A stretch of 64,000 nt of DNA from the NCBI RefSeq assembly GCF_003028415.1, contig NZ_PYSV01000013.1, positions 1 to 64,000 on the forward strand, given 5' to 3'. Position 1 is the first letter of the stretch. Every line of letters begins with the position of its first letter. Shown here piece by piece: positions 42,062 to 53,638 of this stretch. The DNA is from Deinococcus arcticus. Its GTDB lineage: Bacteria; Deinococcota; Deinococci; Deinococcales; Deinococcaceae. Below the pieces are notes generated by a model. That model searched no databases. It worked only from the letters and a program-made list of their open reading frames with translations, and was not told the DNA's origin. Made by a program: the position numbers and the translations under genes.

Positions 42062-43090
42062 TCACCCCGCTCTCCTCAGCAGATACAGAAAATACGGCGC
42101 CCCCACCAGCGTGGTGAAAACCCCGGCCGGCACTTCAATGGGCGGCAGCAGGGCGCGGCCCAGGGTGTCGGCGGCCAGCACCAGCGCCGCGCCGATCAGC
42201 ATGGATACAGGCAGCAGCCGGGCGTGCCGGGCGCCCACCAGCAGTCGGGCCAGGTGCGGGGCCAGCAGGCCTACGAAGCCCAGGATGCCCGCACCCGTGA
42301 CGGCCGCCCCGGCCAGGGCCACCGCCACCGTCAGGCACAGCAGGCGGGCCGCGTTCACGCGCGTGCCCAGCGAGGTGGCCAGGTCCTCGCCCAGGTTCAG
42401 CAGGTCCAGGGAGCGGGCCAGCAGCAGCGCGGCGGGCAGCAGCACCAGCGCCCAGGGCAGAAGGGCGGCGGCGCGCAGGGCGTCGGCGCCGTACACCGTG
42501 CCGGTCAGAAAGCCCAGGGCTGACCCTAACCCGTCCGGGGCGCGCACCAGCACCAGTTGCTGCGCGGCGCCCAGGGCAGCCGCCACCGCCACGCCCACCA
42601 GCGCCAGCCGCACCGGGTGCAGGCTGCCGGCCCCCGGCCCGGCCCAGTCGCGGGCCAGGGCCAGCACCAGGGCGAACCCGCCCCAGGCCCCCAGCAGGGC
42701 CGCCCAGGGCAGCCCGCCCGCCGGGGCCCCCGGCCACGCCAGCAGAAAGACCGTGGCCGCCAGCCCCGCCCCCGCCCCCACCCCGATCAGGTCCGGTGAG
42801 GCCAGGGGGTTACGAATCACGCCCTGCAACATGCTGCCAGAGGCCGCGAACATGGCGCCAGCCAGCAGCGCCACCACGATGCGCGGGGCGCGCAGCTCCA
42901 GGACCAGTTGCCGGGTCAGGTCGTCGCCGCCGCCCAGCAGCACGCGCAGGACGTCGCCCGCTGGAGTACGCACCGCGCCCAGGCCCAGCGCCAGGACCGC
43001 CAGCAGCAGGGTCAGGGCACCCAGCCCCAGGCCCAGCGACACGGCGCGGCCGGTGCCGAACCGGCGCCCGGGACCAGACTGAACGGTCAT
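42062..43090 (-). CDS. FecCD-family iron-siderophore permease
   Basis: 342 residues with about nine to ten membrane helices. FecCD landmarks: LRAPRIVVALLAGAMFAASGSMLQGVIRNPLASPDLIGVGAGAG, LLNLGEDLATSLG, GILGFVGLLAPHLARLLVG and the end PIEVPAGVFTTLVGAPYFLYLLRR. It forms the membrane channel for ferric siderophore, cobalamin or haem. The start overlaps the stop of the binding-protein gene (ATGA), making 43087-44025 its likely partner. Confidence 0.95.
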   Translation of the reverse strand: MTVQSGPGRRFGTGRAVSLGLGLGALTLLLAVLALGLGAVRTPAGDVLRVLLGGGDDLTRQLVLELRAPRIVVALLAGAMFAASGSMLQGVIRNPLASPDLIGVGAGAGLAATVFLLAWPGAPAGGLPWAALLGAWGGFALVLALARDWAGPGAGSLHPVRLALVGVAVAAALGAAQQLVLVRAPDGLGSALGFLTGTVYGADALRAAALLPWALVLLPAALLLARSLDLLNLGEDLATSLGTRVNAARLLCLTVAVALAGAAVTGAGILGFVGLLAPHLARLLVGARHARLLPVSMLIGAALVLAADTLGRALLPPIEVPAGVFTTLVGAPYFLYLLRRAG

Positions 43091-44025
43091 GGGGCCCGGA
43101 AGCGGGCAGCCGGCGCGGCGTCCTGCAGCAGGCGACTTTCAATGGCCTCGGCCACCATCAGCTTCAGGGCCAGCGGGCCCCGGCCGCGCGTCCAGTTGTC
43201 CCGGTTGAACACGTACACGCGCCCGCGCGCCACAGCGGGCAGCTTCTGCCACAGGGGGTTTTTCTTCCAGGTCTCGGTGATGGGCGTTTCGTCGGGGGCC
43301 GTGAACAGCACCAGCGTCTGCGGCTGCAGGGCCACCAGTCCTTCCAGAGAAAGCTCGTACTGGGTCTGGTCGCCCTTGACCGGCAAGAGGTTCTTGCGGC
43401 CCAGGTCTTCCAGGAAGCTGCCCACGAAACTCTGGTTCGTGTGCGCGGTCAGAGACTGCGGCGTGGCCACCGCCGCCACAAAAGCAGGCGCACCCTTTTT
43501 CGCAAAGGCGCGGGCCTTGCTCATCAGGCTGGCCTGGTCGGCCAGCAGGCGTTTGGCCGCCGTCTCGCGGCCCACCAGCTGCCCAATCAGGAGGGTCTGG
43601 GCGTTCAGGTCGTCCAGACTGCCCCGGCGGCTTTGCAAAGCGGCGGTGGGCGCCAGGCGGCCCAGTTGCGGCAGGGTGGCCTTGTGCACAAAGGCGTCGG
43701 CCAGAATCAGGTCCGGGCGCAGGGCCGTGATGGCCTCCAGGCTGGGCTGGGCGCGGCTGCCGGTGGCAGACACGCCCGCCACGCGCGGGGCAAGGTAGGG
43801 CGGCGCGCCCCGGTCACCGCCCTGGGTGCCCAGGGCCCCGCCCACGGGCTTGACCCCCAGGGCCACCAGCGTGTCCAGAAAGGAGTATTCCAGCGCCACC
43901 ACGCGCCGGGCGGGGCTGTCCAGGGTGAGGGTGCCGCCCTCATGGCGGACCGTGACGGCGGCAGCCGTGGCCGCCAGGGTGAACAGGGCCAGGGTCAGCA
44001 GGGGATGTTTCATGGGTATTTTCAT
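43087..44025 (-). CDS. Iron-siderophore periplasmic binding protein (third of operon)
   Basis: 312 residues with a cleavable signal peptide (LLTLALFTLAATAAA) and the FecB/FepB pattern: LDSPARRVVALEYSFLDTLVALGVKPVGG at the mature start, [18 protein letters not shown] in the middle and SLEGLVALQPQTLVLFTAPDE late. It binds ferric siderophore in the periplasm. AGGAG lies nine bases before the first ATG. It is coupled to the FecCD gene downstream; a degenerate repeat lies upstream. Confidence 0.93.
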   Translation of the reverse strand: MKIPMKHPLLTLALFTLAATAAAVTVRHEGGTLTLDSPARRVVALEYSFLDTLVALGVKPVGGALGTQGGDRGAPPYLAPRVAGVSATGSRAQPSLEAITALRPDLILADAFVHKATLPQLGRLAPTAALQSRRGSLDDLNAQTLLIGQLVGRETAAKRLLADQASLMSKARAFAKKGAPAFVAAVATPQSLTAHTNQSFVGSFLEDLGRKNLLPVKGDQTQYELSLEGLVALQPQTLVLFTAPDETPITETWKKNPLWQKLPAVARGRVYVFNRDNWTRGRGPLALKLMVAEAIESRLLQDAAPAARFRAP

Positions 44026-44041
44026 TGGGAAAGGCTCCTGA

Positions 44042-44262
44042 GCAGCAGGGGGGAATCAACAGTGCGGACAGGGGCAGAACCTGGAGTGATCAAGGGCGAT
44101 CAACAGGCCGTTTTTGCCCCTTGCGGGGGACTTGCAGCGCTGCGCAGCAGCGAGGGAACAGGGATGGATGTCCGGGAAGAGAGCTGGAACAGCGCCGACG
44201 GCGGGGAGCCTGCCCTTCTTTCCGGATGTTCCAGAACTGGACAGCCGTCCGGATGAACCCGG
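44042..44262. repeat. Degenerate family A-like repeat inside the iron operon
   Basis: About 220 bases between two genes of the operon. Shared pieces with family A are ATGGATGTCCGGGAAGAGAG, CAGCGCCGACGGCGGGGA and CTTTCCGGATGTTCCAGAAC, ending CCGTCCGGATG. It also holds hairpins CAGCGCTGCGCAGCAGCG and GATCAAGGGCGATC. No gene seen. Confidence 0.6.
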
Positions 44263-44306
44263 GGACTGCACACGCGGCGCGGGAAGCGGATGGACAGCGG
44301 CGCACG

Positions 44307-45326
44307 TTACCCCCGGCGCCCCACACGGCGGGCCAGCAGCACGAAGAAGGGCGCGCCCGCCGCCGCCACCAGAATCCCCACCGGGGTTTCGGCGGGTTTA
44401 TCCACCAGCCGGGCCGCCGTATCGGCCAGGACCAGCAACGCGGCGCCCAGCAGCGCGGCCAGCGGCAGGCTGAGGCGGTGGTCCGGGCCCATGAAGCGGC
44501 GCGCGGCGTGCGGCACGATCAATCCCACGAAGCCCACCGGGCCCACCACGCTCACCGAGGCCGCCGCCAGCAGCACACCCAGCCCCGTCACCACCCCCGA
44601 GTCGCGTTTCAGGCGGGCGCCCAGGCCCCGGGCCACGTCCTCGCCCAGGGCCAGCAGGTTCAGCCTGGGGGTCAGCAGGGCGCTCAGCACCAGCCCCAGA
44701 CCCACCCACGGCGCCACCTGGGCGGCGTGTTCCCAGGTGCGGCCCGCCACACTGCCGGACAGGGCAAACAGCGCGCCCTGGGCCCGCTGCTCCCACAGCA
44801 GCTGAATCACCCGTGTGGCCGCCCCCACCAAGCTGGCCACCGCCACCCCGGCCAGGGCCAGCCGCAGCGGCGTCACCCCCACGCGGCGCGCGGCGCTGTA
44901 GGCCACAGACGCCGTGAGGGCGCCGCCCAGAAAGGCGGCGGGCACGAACAGCCCGCCCGGGGCCGCCGGAAAGAACACCACCATCACCAGAATGGCCAGG
45001 GCGCCGCCGGCCTCCACACCCAGAATGCCGGGATCGGCCAGCGGGTTGCGGGTCACGGCCTGCAGCATCAGCCCCGACACGCCCAGGCCCGCACCGGCCA
45101 GGGCCGCCACCACGGTGCGCGGCAGGCGCAGGGTATGCACCACCAGGCTCCCGGTGGAGTCGTCCGGGGCCAGGAGCAGGCGCAGCACCTGGGGCACCGT
45201 CAGGTCACTGGCCCCACAGGCCAGCGAGGCCAGCAGTGCCAGGACCAGCGCGCCGGCGCCCAGGCCCAGCCACAGGGGCCAGACCCGGCGCGGCCGGGCG
45301 GCGCGGGCCACGGCAGAGCTCAGCAC
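44307..45326 (-). CDS. FecCD-family iron-siderophore permease (second)
   Basis: 339 residues with nine to ten helices and FecCD landmarks: LRLPRTVVAALAGAGLGVSGLMLQAVTRNPLADPGILGVEAGGA, LLALGEDVARGLGARL, GPVGFVGLIVPHAARRFMG and ETPVGILVAAAGAPFFVLLARR. The start is one of two adjacent GTG codons (45326 or 45329) that overlap the stop of the Suc_Fer-like gene. It probably pairs with the other permease as a heterodimer or serves a second siderophore; only one ATPase is present. Confidence 0.93.
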   Translation of the reverse strand: MLSSAVARAARPRRVWPLWLGLGAGALVLALLASLACGASDLTVPQVLRLLLAPDDSTGSLVVHTLRLPRTVVAALAGAGLGVSGLMLQAVTRNPLADPGILGVEAGGALAILVMVVFFPAAPGGLFVPAAFLGGALTASVAYSAARRVGVTPLRLALAGVAVASLVGAATRVIQLLWEQRAQGALFALSGSVAGRTWEHAAQVAPWVGLGLVLSALLTPRLNLLALGEDVARGLGARLKRDSGVVTGLGVLLAAASVSVVGPVGFVGLIVPHAARRFMGPDHRLSLPLAALLGAALLVLADTAARLVDKPAETPVGILVAAAGAPFFVLLARRVGRRG

Positions 45327-46228
45327 CACGTCACCCGGTACTGCTTGACCTCTGACCACTCGGGTTTGTGGCTGGAGCCGGGCACCCGCAGCAGGTCGTG
45401 TTCCACGCGGGCGCGCACGGCGCCGCTCTCGCCGTTCCAGGTGTAGGTCAGGGTCACGTCGTCGCCGCTGATGGTGGCCTGCCGCTGGGCCGTTAACCAG
45501 GCCCAGCCGTGCCGGAGGAGCAGTTCGCGGTCCAGCACCTGGGCCAGGGGGGGCAGGCCCGCAAAGCCGCGCAGGTGCCGGGCCACCGCCGTGGGGGCCA
45601 CCGCCCGGCGGGCGAGGCGCACGGCGAGTTCCGGGGTCAGGTGGGCCCACAGCAGCCCGCTGGGCAGTTCGGCCGCTGTGGCAGCAAAGCGGTGGCCCCC
45701 AAAGTGTCCGGTGCGCCACACGCGCAGGCCCGCCGCGCCCAGGCCCTGAAACACCGGCACCCCGTAGCGCCCGCAGGCCGCGTCCACGGTGCCGTGGGTA
45801 CACACATGCAGGTCGGGGCCGTCCGGCACCGCCTCTTCCTGCCAGCCGCGCAGGTTCTCCGGTTCCAGCAGGGTGTCTCTCAGGCCGCGTGCCCACTCGC
45901 TCTGGGGCAGCTCAGACTGATAGTCGCGCCGGACATAGCCGCCCGCGCCCAGCGCGTAGTGCCTCACCCGCAGCGGCTGGCCCTGGGTCTGCGGCGCACT
46001 CATCAGCAGCCCAAAGCCCGCGCCCGATACCTCCACCTTGCCGCGCAGCCGCTCGAACACTTCACCCTGCCCGGGGGTCCAGTTCGCCACGTCGCGCACG
46101 CGGGCCCACATCGGCACGTCCAGTTCCAGCACTGTGACTTCCTGCCAGTGGGGCGCCGTGCCGATGGGATCCTCGTTCAGCGCGCGCGACACGTCCGCGC
46201 ACAGGGGCAGGCGGGGGGCAGCAGTCAT
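45320..46228 (-). CDS. Suc_Fer-like (sucrase/ferredoxin-like) protein
   Basis: 302 residues of the Suc_Fer family, a thioredoxin-like 2Fe-2S ferredoxin. LHVCTHGTVDAACGRYGVPVF holds two Cys ligands, followed by WRTGHFGGHRFAATAAELPSGLLW, which carries conserved His residues. Within a siderophore operon it may reduce ferric siderophore in the cytoplasm to release iron; that role is inferred from position. No signal peptide. It sits between binding protein and permease genes with overlap or abutting ends on both sides. Confidence 0.82.
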   Translation of the reverse strand: MTAAPRLPLCADVSRALNEDPIGTAPHWQEVTVLELDVPMWARVRDVANWTPGQGEVFERLRGKVEVSGAGFGLLMSAPQTQGQPLRVRHYALGAGGYVRRDYQSELPQSEWARGLRDTLLEPENLRGWQEEAVPDGPDLHVCTHGTVDAACGRYGVPVFQGLGAAGLRVWRTGHFGGHRFAATAAELPSGLLWAHLTPELAVRLARRAVAPTAVARHLRGFAGLPPLAQVLDRELLLRHGWAWLTAQRQATISGDDVTLTYTWNGESGAVRARVEHDLLRVPGSSHKPEWSEVKQYRVTWC

Positions 46229-47152
46229 TCAGCGCCCCAGCAGCTGGCGGCTGATCTCGTTCGCCAGGGTCAGGGCGCTCAGGGGGCCGCCGAAGATCCA
46301 CGTTTTCTCGTTCAGGGGATAGGCCCGCCCCGACTTGACAAAGGGCAGCCCCTGCCACAGTGGGCGCACGCTGGGGGCGGCGAACACGTTGTCCTCCTTC
46401 TGGGCCACGTACAGAAAGTTCGTGGTGTTCAGGGTGGCCAGCGCTTCCAGACTGACCTCGGAAAAGCCGTAGGGCTGCGCCGGGGCCGCCCAGGCGTTGA
46501 CCAGACCCACCTTTGCCATGACCTCGCTGACCATGCTGTTGCTGGTCAACAGCCGCGTGGTGGGCGCGCCGCCCCGCGCCGTGAACGCCTGGGCAAACAC
46601 GAAGCTCTCCCCGGCCCGGCCCGCTTTCTTGAGGTCCTGGCCCACCCGCGCCAGCCGGGCGTCGAGGTTGCTGAGTACCTGACGGGCAGTGTTCTGGCGG
46701 CCCAGCAGCGTGCCGGTGGTGCTGAACGTCGAGCGCATCTCGCCGTACTGCGAGGGGCCAGCGTAGGCGTCAAAGGCCACTGTGGGCGCTATGGCCGAGA
46801 GCGCCGCGTAGTTCTGGACCGAGCGCAGTCTGGCCGTCAGAATCAGGTCGGGCTTCAGGGCGCGGATCTTTTCCAGGCTGGGCTGCTGCCGGGTGCCCAC
46901 GTCCTGCACCCCTGCACCCAGGGGCACTGGAATGTTCACCCACTCGCGGTAGCCGGCCATGTCCGCCATGCCCACAGGCTGTCCCCCCAGGGCCAGCACA
47001 TTTTCCGCGTAGGCCCATTCCAGCACGACCACGCGCTTGGGGGCCTTTGGCACGCAGGCGGTGCCCAGGGCGTGGGTGACTTCCCGCCCCGCACAGGCGG
47101 CACCCGCCGAGCCGCCGGCCGCCAGCGCCAGCACGGCCAGCAGGGCCTTCAC
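46229..47152 (-). CDS. Iron-siderophore periplasmic binding protein (second of operon)
   Basis: 307 residues with a signal peptide ([18 protein letters not shown]). It has the FecB-like start [52 protein letters not shown] centrally and [18 protein letters not shown] late. The Cys in the signal region could allow lipidation, but the box is not canonical. The ATG overlaps the stop of the first binding-protein gene (ATGA), and the stop abuts the Suc_Fer gene. Confidence 0.93.
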   Translation of the reverse strand: MKALLAVLALAAGGSAGAACAGREVTHALGTACVPKAPKRVVVLEWAYAENVLALGGQPVGMADMAGYREWVNIPVPLGAGVQDVGTRQQPSLEKIRALKPDLILTARLRSVQNYAALSAIAPTVAFDAYAGPSQYGEMRSTFSTTGTLLGRQNTARQVLSNLDARLARVGQDLKKAGRAGESFVFAQAFTARGGAPTTRLLTSNSMVSEVMAKVGLVNAWAAPAQPYGFSEVSLEALATLNTTNFLYVAQKEDNVFAAPSVRPLWQGLPFVKSGRAYPLNEKTWIFGGPLSALTLANEISRQLLGR

Positions 47153-48096
47153 TTGACCTTCTCCAGAATCAGTTTCGTCAGGGCCGCGCTATGGCGCAGG
47201 CTGGTCAGGGGCCCGCTGTAGGGGCTGAAGTCTTCCGGCACGTACACCACGCTCTGGGCCTTCAGGCGCTGGCCCACGGGCGTATTCAGGAAAGCGCCCG
47301 CGCCATTGTATTTGCCGCCCGGGGGAAACAGCACCACCAGCGTCTGCCGGTCCAGGCCCAGCAGCGCTTCATCGCTGAGCGCCGAGCCCACACCCAGGGT
47401 GGTCCTGGCGCCCCGCAGGCCATCCTCAAAGCCCAGCGCCCGCAGGTCGGGCATCAGGCGCACGTCGGTGTACAGCCAGTTGGTGCCGCCCGCGAAGGGG
47501 GCCACCACCACCACCTTGGGGTACTTGCGGAACACGCCGGCCGCCCGCAACCTGCCTGCGTTGGCCCGGTGGGTGTCGGCCACCTGCTTGATCACGCGCT
47601 CGGCCTCCACCTGCTTGCCGAACACCTTCGCCAGATCGCGCAGGCCGCGCTGCCAGAAGCCAGCCCCCGCCTCGGCGTAGCCCACGGTGGGGGCAATCTT
47701 GCTCAGCCTGTCGTAGTTCTGATTGCCCTGCCACGTCAGGCGCACGATCAGGTCCGGCCTCAGCGCCGTGATGACTTCCAGGTTGGGCGCCGTCCACGAG
47801 CCGATGTAGGCCGGGCTGTTCAACGGCACGCGCCCGTAAAAGCCCTGCTTGAGCACCTCGGGCTTGATCCGGCCGCCGCTCAGGTCGTCTGGGGTGAAGT
47901 AGGTGCTGCCCAGGCCCACCACCCGGTCACTCACGCCCAGCGCAGCCAGCCACCCCAGGGCTTCCTCGTCCAGCGCCACCACCCGCTTCGGGTCCCTGGC
48001 AATGGTCGTCTTTCCGTCGTCGTGGGTGAGGGTCAGGGTCTGGGCCACAGCGGTGGCGGCCAGCACCAGGGTCAGGGGAGTCAGCAGCTTCAACAT
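47149..48096 (-). CDS. Iron-siderophore periplasmic binding protein (first of operon)
   Basis: 315 residues with a signal peptide ([15 protein letters not shown]). The binding-protein pattern is [47 protein letters not shown] and [18 protein letters not shown]. It opens the operon of seven genes reaching to 40960. The promoter and a palindromic operator lie 9-44 bases upstream, so iron (or a metal) probably represses it. Confidence 0.93.
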   Translation of the reverse strand: MLKLLTPLTLVLAATAVAQTLTLTHDDGKTTIARDPKRVVALDEEALGWLAALGVSDRVVGLGSTYFTPDDLSGGRIKPEVLKQGFYGRVPLNSPAYIGSWTAPNLEVITALRPDLIVRLTWQGNQNYDRLSKIAPTVGYAEAGAGFWQRGLRDLAKVFGKQVEAERVIKQVADTHRANAGRLRAAGVFRKYPKVVVVAPFAGGTNWLYTDVRLMPDLRALGFEDGLRGARTTLGVGSALSDEALLGLDRQTLVVLFPPGGKYNGAGAFLNTPVGQRLKAQSVVYVPEDFSPYSGPLTSLRHSAALTKLILEKVK

Positions 48097-48104
48097 GCCC
48101 CGGC

Positions 48105-48140
48105 ATACTGAACTAAACCGAGTAAATTAGTCAAGTTTAG
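48105..48140 (-). promoter_or_regulatory. Promoter and palindromic operator of the iron-uptake operon
   Basis: Reading leftward: TTGACT (48134-48129), an 18-base spacer and CAGTAT (48110-48105), eight bases before the ATG. An inverted repeat CTAAAC-16-GTTTAG (about 48140-48113) overlaps the -35 and spacer. The position suits a DtxR/Fur-type repressor. The match to any known box is not good enough to name the protein. Confidence 0.65.
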
Positions 48141-48308
48141 AAGTTGAGGTGAGTCAGCCGGGCGCCGGGGACGTTCTGGTGAGGGCCGTCTGCTCTGTAC
48201 CTGCACGTACCTGTGCAGGCCGGGGGCTCATGGTGTACACTGTCAGGGTTGCCCGCTACGCACATGCCCCGGTCATCCAGGGCGCAGACGTGGCGGAGGA
48301 GGCACTCC

Positions 48309-48527
<219 letters not shown>

Positions 48528-48548
48528 GGCCGCCCGCCGGCTCTTCGC

Positions 48549-48573
48549 GCCCCGCCCTCCAGCGGGGTGTTTC
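48549..48573 (+). terminator. Intrinsic terminator of rpmE
   Basis: CCCCGC-CCTCCA-GCGGGG followed by TGTTTCT, about 22 bases after the rpmE stop. Confidence 0.75.
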
Positions 48574-48700
48574 TGTTGCGTTGGGCTCTGGGCGCTGAGC
48601 CATGGGCAAAACCCGGCAGGGCATCTGCTGACAGCCCTCTGCTCTCCTCCATCCCCCATCAACAATCAACCATCAACCACGCCGTGGCATACTCCCCCCC

Positions 48701-49315
48701 GTGCTCAAGTCCCCCTACCACGGCGGTCACCTGGAAGTCATCGTCGGGCCCATGTTCAGCGGCAAAAGCGAGGAGCTGATTCGGCGCGTCACGCGCGCTG
48801 TGATTGCCCGGCAGCGTGTGCAGGTGTTCAAACCGGCCATGGACGACCGTTACCACGTCTCGGCCGTGGCCAGCCACGCGGGGCGGCAGGTGCAGGCGGT
48901 GGCGGTGCGCGGGGCCGCCGACATCCGCGCGCATCTGACGGGCGAGGGCGCGCTGCTGCAAGGACCCGGTGAAACGCCCCTGCCCGACCTGGTGGGTATT
49001 GACGAGGTGCAGTTTCTGGGCGAGGACGTGGTGCCGCTGGCCCTGGACCTCGCGGCGGCGGGCGTGCGCGTCATTCTGGCCGGGCTGGACCTGGATTTCC
49101 GCGCCGAGCCGTTTGGCTGCATGCCCGACCTGCTGGCCCGCGCCGAGAGCGTGGAGAAGCTGACCGCCATCTGCACAGTCTGCGGCGCTCCCGCCACGCG
49201 CTCGCAGCGCCTGATCGGCGGCGAGCCCGCGCGCCTGAGTGACCCTGTGGTCCTCGTGGGCGCCCAGGAAAGCTACGAGGCGCGCTGCCGGGTGCACCAT
49301 GAGCTCAGGCGATGA
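48701..49315 (+). CDS. tdk: Thymidine kinase (type II)
   Basis: 204 residues from a GTG. It phosphorylates thymidine for salvage. Walker A is [12 protein letters not shown] near residue 15, Walker [12 protein letters not shown], and the zinc-binding lasso region has [13 protein letters not shown] and a later CRVHHE, giving three Cys and a His. CATACT lies seven bases before the start codon, matching other leaderless genes. It ends in a region of inverted ATCAACC repeats. Confidence 0.95.
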   Translation: MLKSPYHGGHLEVIVGPMFSGKSEELIRRVTRAVIARQRVQVFKPAMDDRYHVSAVASHAGRQVQAVAVRGAADIRAHLTGEGALLQGPGETPLPDLVGIDEVQFLGEDVVPLALDLAAAGVRVILAGLDLDFRAEPFGCMPDLLARAESVEKLTAICTVCGAPATRSQRLIGGEPARLSDPVVLVGAQESYEARCRVHHELRR

Positions 49316-49323
49316 CGGTTCAA

Positions 49324-49432
49324 GGGTGATGGTTGATGGACAAAGAGAGCGGTGACTCCCGTCTCTCCAGGCCTGGAGCGTTCCGCTTCACACCGCCATT
49401 TCCATCACCTATCAACCGTGACCCATCAACCC
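49324..49432. repeat. Inverted repeat region after tdk
   Basis: GGGTGATGGTTGATGG (49324-49339) is answered by CCATCACCTATCAACC and CCCATCAACCC (to 49432), with CTCCAGGCCTGGAG in the middle. The same ATCAACC motif occurs before tdk (near 48660-48680). It may serve as the tdk terminator. Confidence 0.5.
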
Positions 49433-49469
49433 GCCGCCCCTGGGCGGCGCCTGCACTATCATGGGCTTC

Positions 49470-49847
<378 letters not shown>

Positions 49848-49872
49848 TGGGCGCCCTGTTCCGGAGCCCGGC

Positions 49873-52233
<2,361 letters not shown>

Positions 52234-52236
52234 GTT

Positions 52237-52464
52237 CTGGGCACTGGCCCATGAGCTGTGAGCCATGAGGGACAGCGCCTCTTGACGCTCAGCCGCTCCG
52301 GCTGAGCCCCCACCCACCCAACGCACTGTTCTTCCAGTCGGCGCCCGCTGTCATGCAGGGCGCCGGCCCCGTTGGCGCTGTGCCCTGACGTCCCCCCCCC
52401 CGCCCAAGCGCCCTAGCCCCCACAGCTCATGGCTCATAGCCCCTGGCCCATGGCCCAGTGCCCC
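52237..52464. repeat. Long imperfect inverted repeat after PBP1A
   Basis: The left arm (52237-52270: CTGGGCACTGGCCCATGAGC and on) is complementary to the right arm (52421-52464: CACAGCTCATGGCTCATAGC, then CTGGCCCATGGCCCAGTGCC). Between them are the hairpin CAGCCGCTCCGGCTGAG and a run of ten Cs. No gene is seen in 52234-52516. Similar CATGGCCCA sequence forms the hairpin at 40905-40957. Confidence 0.7.
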
Positions 52465-52516
52465 TCTCACCCCCGCGTCATCCCTGCCGCCCCGGCTCTC
52501 TGGCATCATGGGCGCC

Positions 52517-52900
52517 ATGCGACCCCGCCGCGCGCCCCTGCTGACCCTGCTGCTGACCCTGGGTGTGTCCACCGCCGAAGCGCGGGTGCGCCTGGGTGAG
52601 CTTCTGCCTGCCCACCCCTGGCAGGCAGCTGGGCGCGAGGTGGTGGTTGTCTACAGTCACGACTGCGGCGATCTGGGTGACCTGTGGCAGGCGGTGCTCT
52701 CGTCCGGGCTGCCCGTGCGGGCCGTGAACGCCGAGGGCACGCCCTCTCCGGCCCCAGCGGGTCTTCAGCCCTGGCGGGGCGAGGCCGCCAACGCCTTTGC
52801 ACGCAAGCTGCGGGTGGGCGCCTACCCCACGGTGCTGCTGGTGCAGGACGGGCGGATTCTGAATGCCTGGGAAGGCACATTCACCGGCGCGCTGGAGTAA
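52517..52900 (+). CDS. Exported thioredoxin-like protein lacking CxxC
   Basis: 127 residues with a signal peptide (APLLTLLLTLGVSTAEA) and a thioredoxin-like body: VVVVYSHDCGDLGDLWQAVL after the first strand and VGAYPTVLLVQDGRIL with the cis-Pro. Only one Cys occurs where CxxC is expected (HDCGDL), so it cannot be a standard dithiol oxidoreductase. CATCAT lies seven bases before this ATG, favouring it over 52508. It is next to ccdA, suggesting a role in periplasmic thiol handling. Confidence 0.75.
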   Translation: MRPRRAPLLTLLLTLGVSTAEARVRLGELLPAHPWQAAGREVVVVYSHDCGDLGDLWQAVLSSGLPVRAVNAEGTPSPAPAGLQPWRGEAANAFARKLRVGAYPTVLLVQDGRILNAWEGTFTGALE

Positions 52901-52963
52901 GCGGCAGCGCCGGGGCACGCACCGGGACAGGCGGCCTGCCCTGAAGCCGCTAGACTGCCCGCC

Positions 52964-53638
52964 ATGACGCCTTCCCCCACCTTTGCTGTGGCGTTTCTGG
53001 CGGGCCTGGTCTCGTTCCTGAGCCCCTGCGTGCTGCCGCTGGTGCCCAGCTACCTGGGCGCGCTGGGCGGCGAGCGCGCGCCGTGGGGCCGGGCGCTGGG
53101 CTTCATTCTGGGGTTCGGGCTGGTGTTCATGGCGCTGGGGGCCACGGCCAGCAGCCTGGGCGCCCTGATTGCGCCGCACAAGGCGCTGCTGGCCCAGGTG
53201 TCGGCCGTGCTGATCATCTTTTTTGGGCTGGTGATGCTGGGGCTGATTCGGCTGCCCTTTCTGATGCGCGATACGCGCGCCCTGGCCAACGCCGGGGGCT
53301 ACGGCCCGGTGGCGCTGGGAGCCGCCTTTGCCTTTGGCTGGAGCCCCTGCCTGGGGCCCACCCTGGGCAGCGTGCTGGGGCTGGCCGCCAGCACCGCCAG
53401 TCTGGGCAGCGGCGTGGCGCTGCTGGCCGCCTACACCCTGGGCCTGAGTGTGCCCTTTCTGCTGGCGGCGCTGCTGTGGCACCGGGTGAACCTGCGGCGC
53501 CTGAACCGCTACGCCGGGGGCTTTGAAAAGCTGGGCGGCGTGCTGCTGGTGGTGTCCGGCACCCTGATGCTCACGGGGCAGTTCACCCGGCTGGCCACCT
53601 TCTTCTCTGAGGTGATGCCCGAGTGGCTGAAGCTGTAG
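52964..53638 (+). CDS. ccdA: Cytochrome c biogenesis protein CcdA
   Basis: 224 residues, six membrane helices. The redox cysteines are Cys22 in SPCVLPLVPSYLG and Cys129 in WSPCLGPTLGS. It carries electrons from cytoplasmic thioredoxin across the membrane to periplasmic thioredoxin-like proteins such as CcmG and the neighbour at 52517. TAGACT lies seven bases before the ATG. ccmA overlaps its 3' end by 16 bases. Confidence 0.95.
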   Translation: MTPSPTFAVAFLAGLVSFLSPCVLPLVPSYLGALGGERAPWGRALGFILGFGLVFMALGATASSLGALIAPHKALLAQVSAVLIIFFGLVMLGLIRLPFLMRDTRALANAGGYGPVALGAAFAFGWSPCLGPTLGSVLGLAASTASLGSGVALLAAYTLGLSVPFLLAALLWHRVNLRRLNRYAGGFEKLGGVLLVVSGTLMLTGQFTRLATFFSEVMPEWLKL

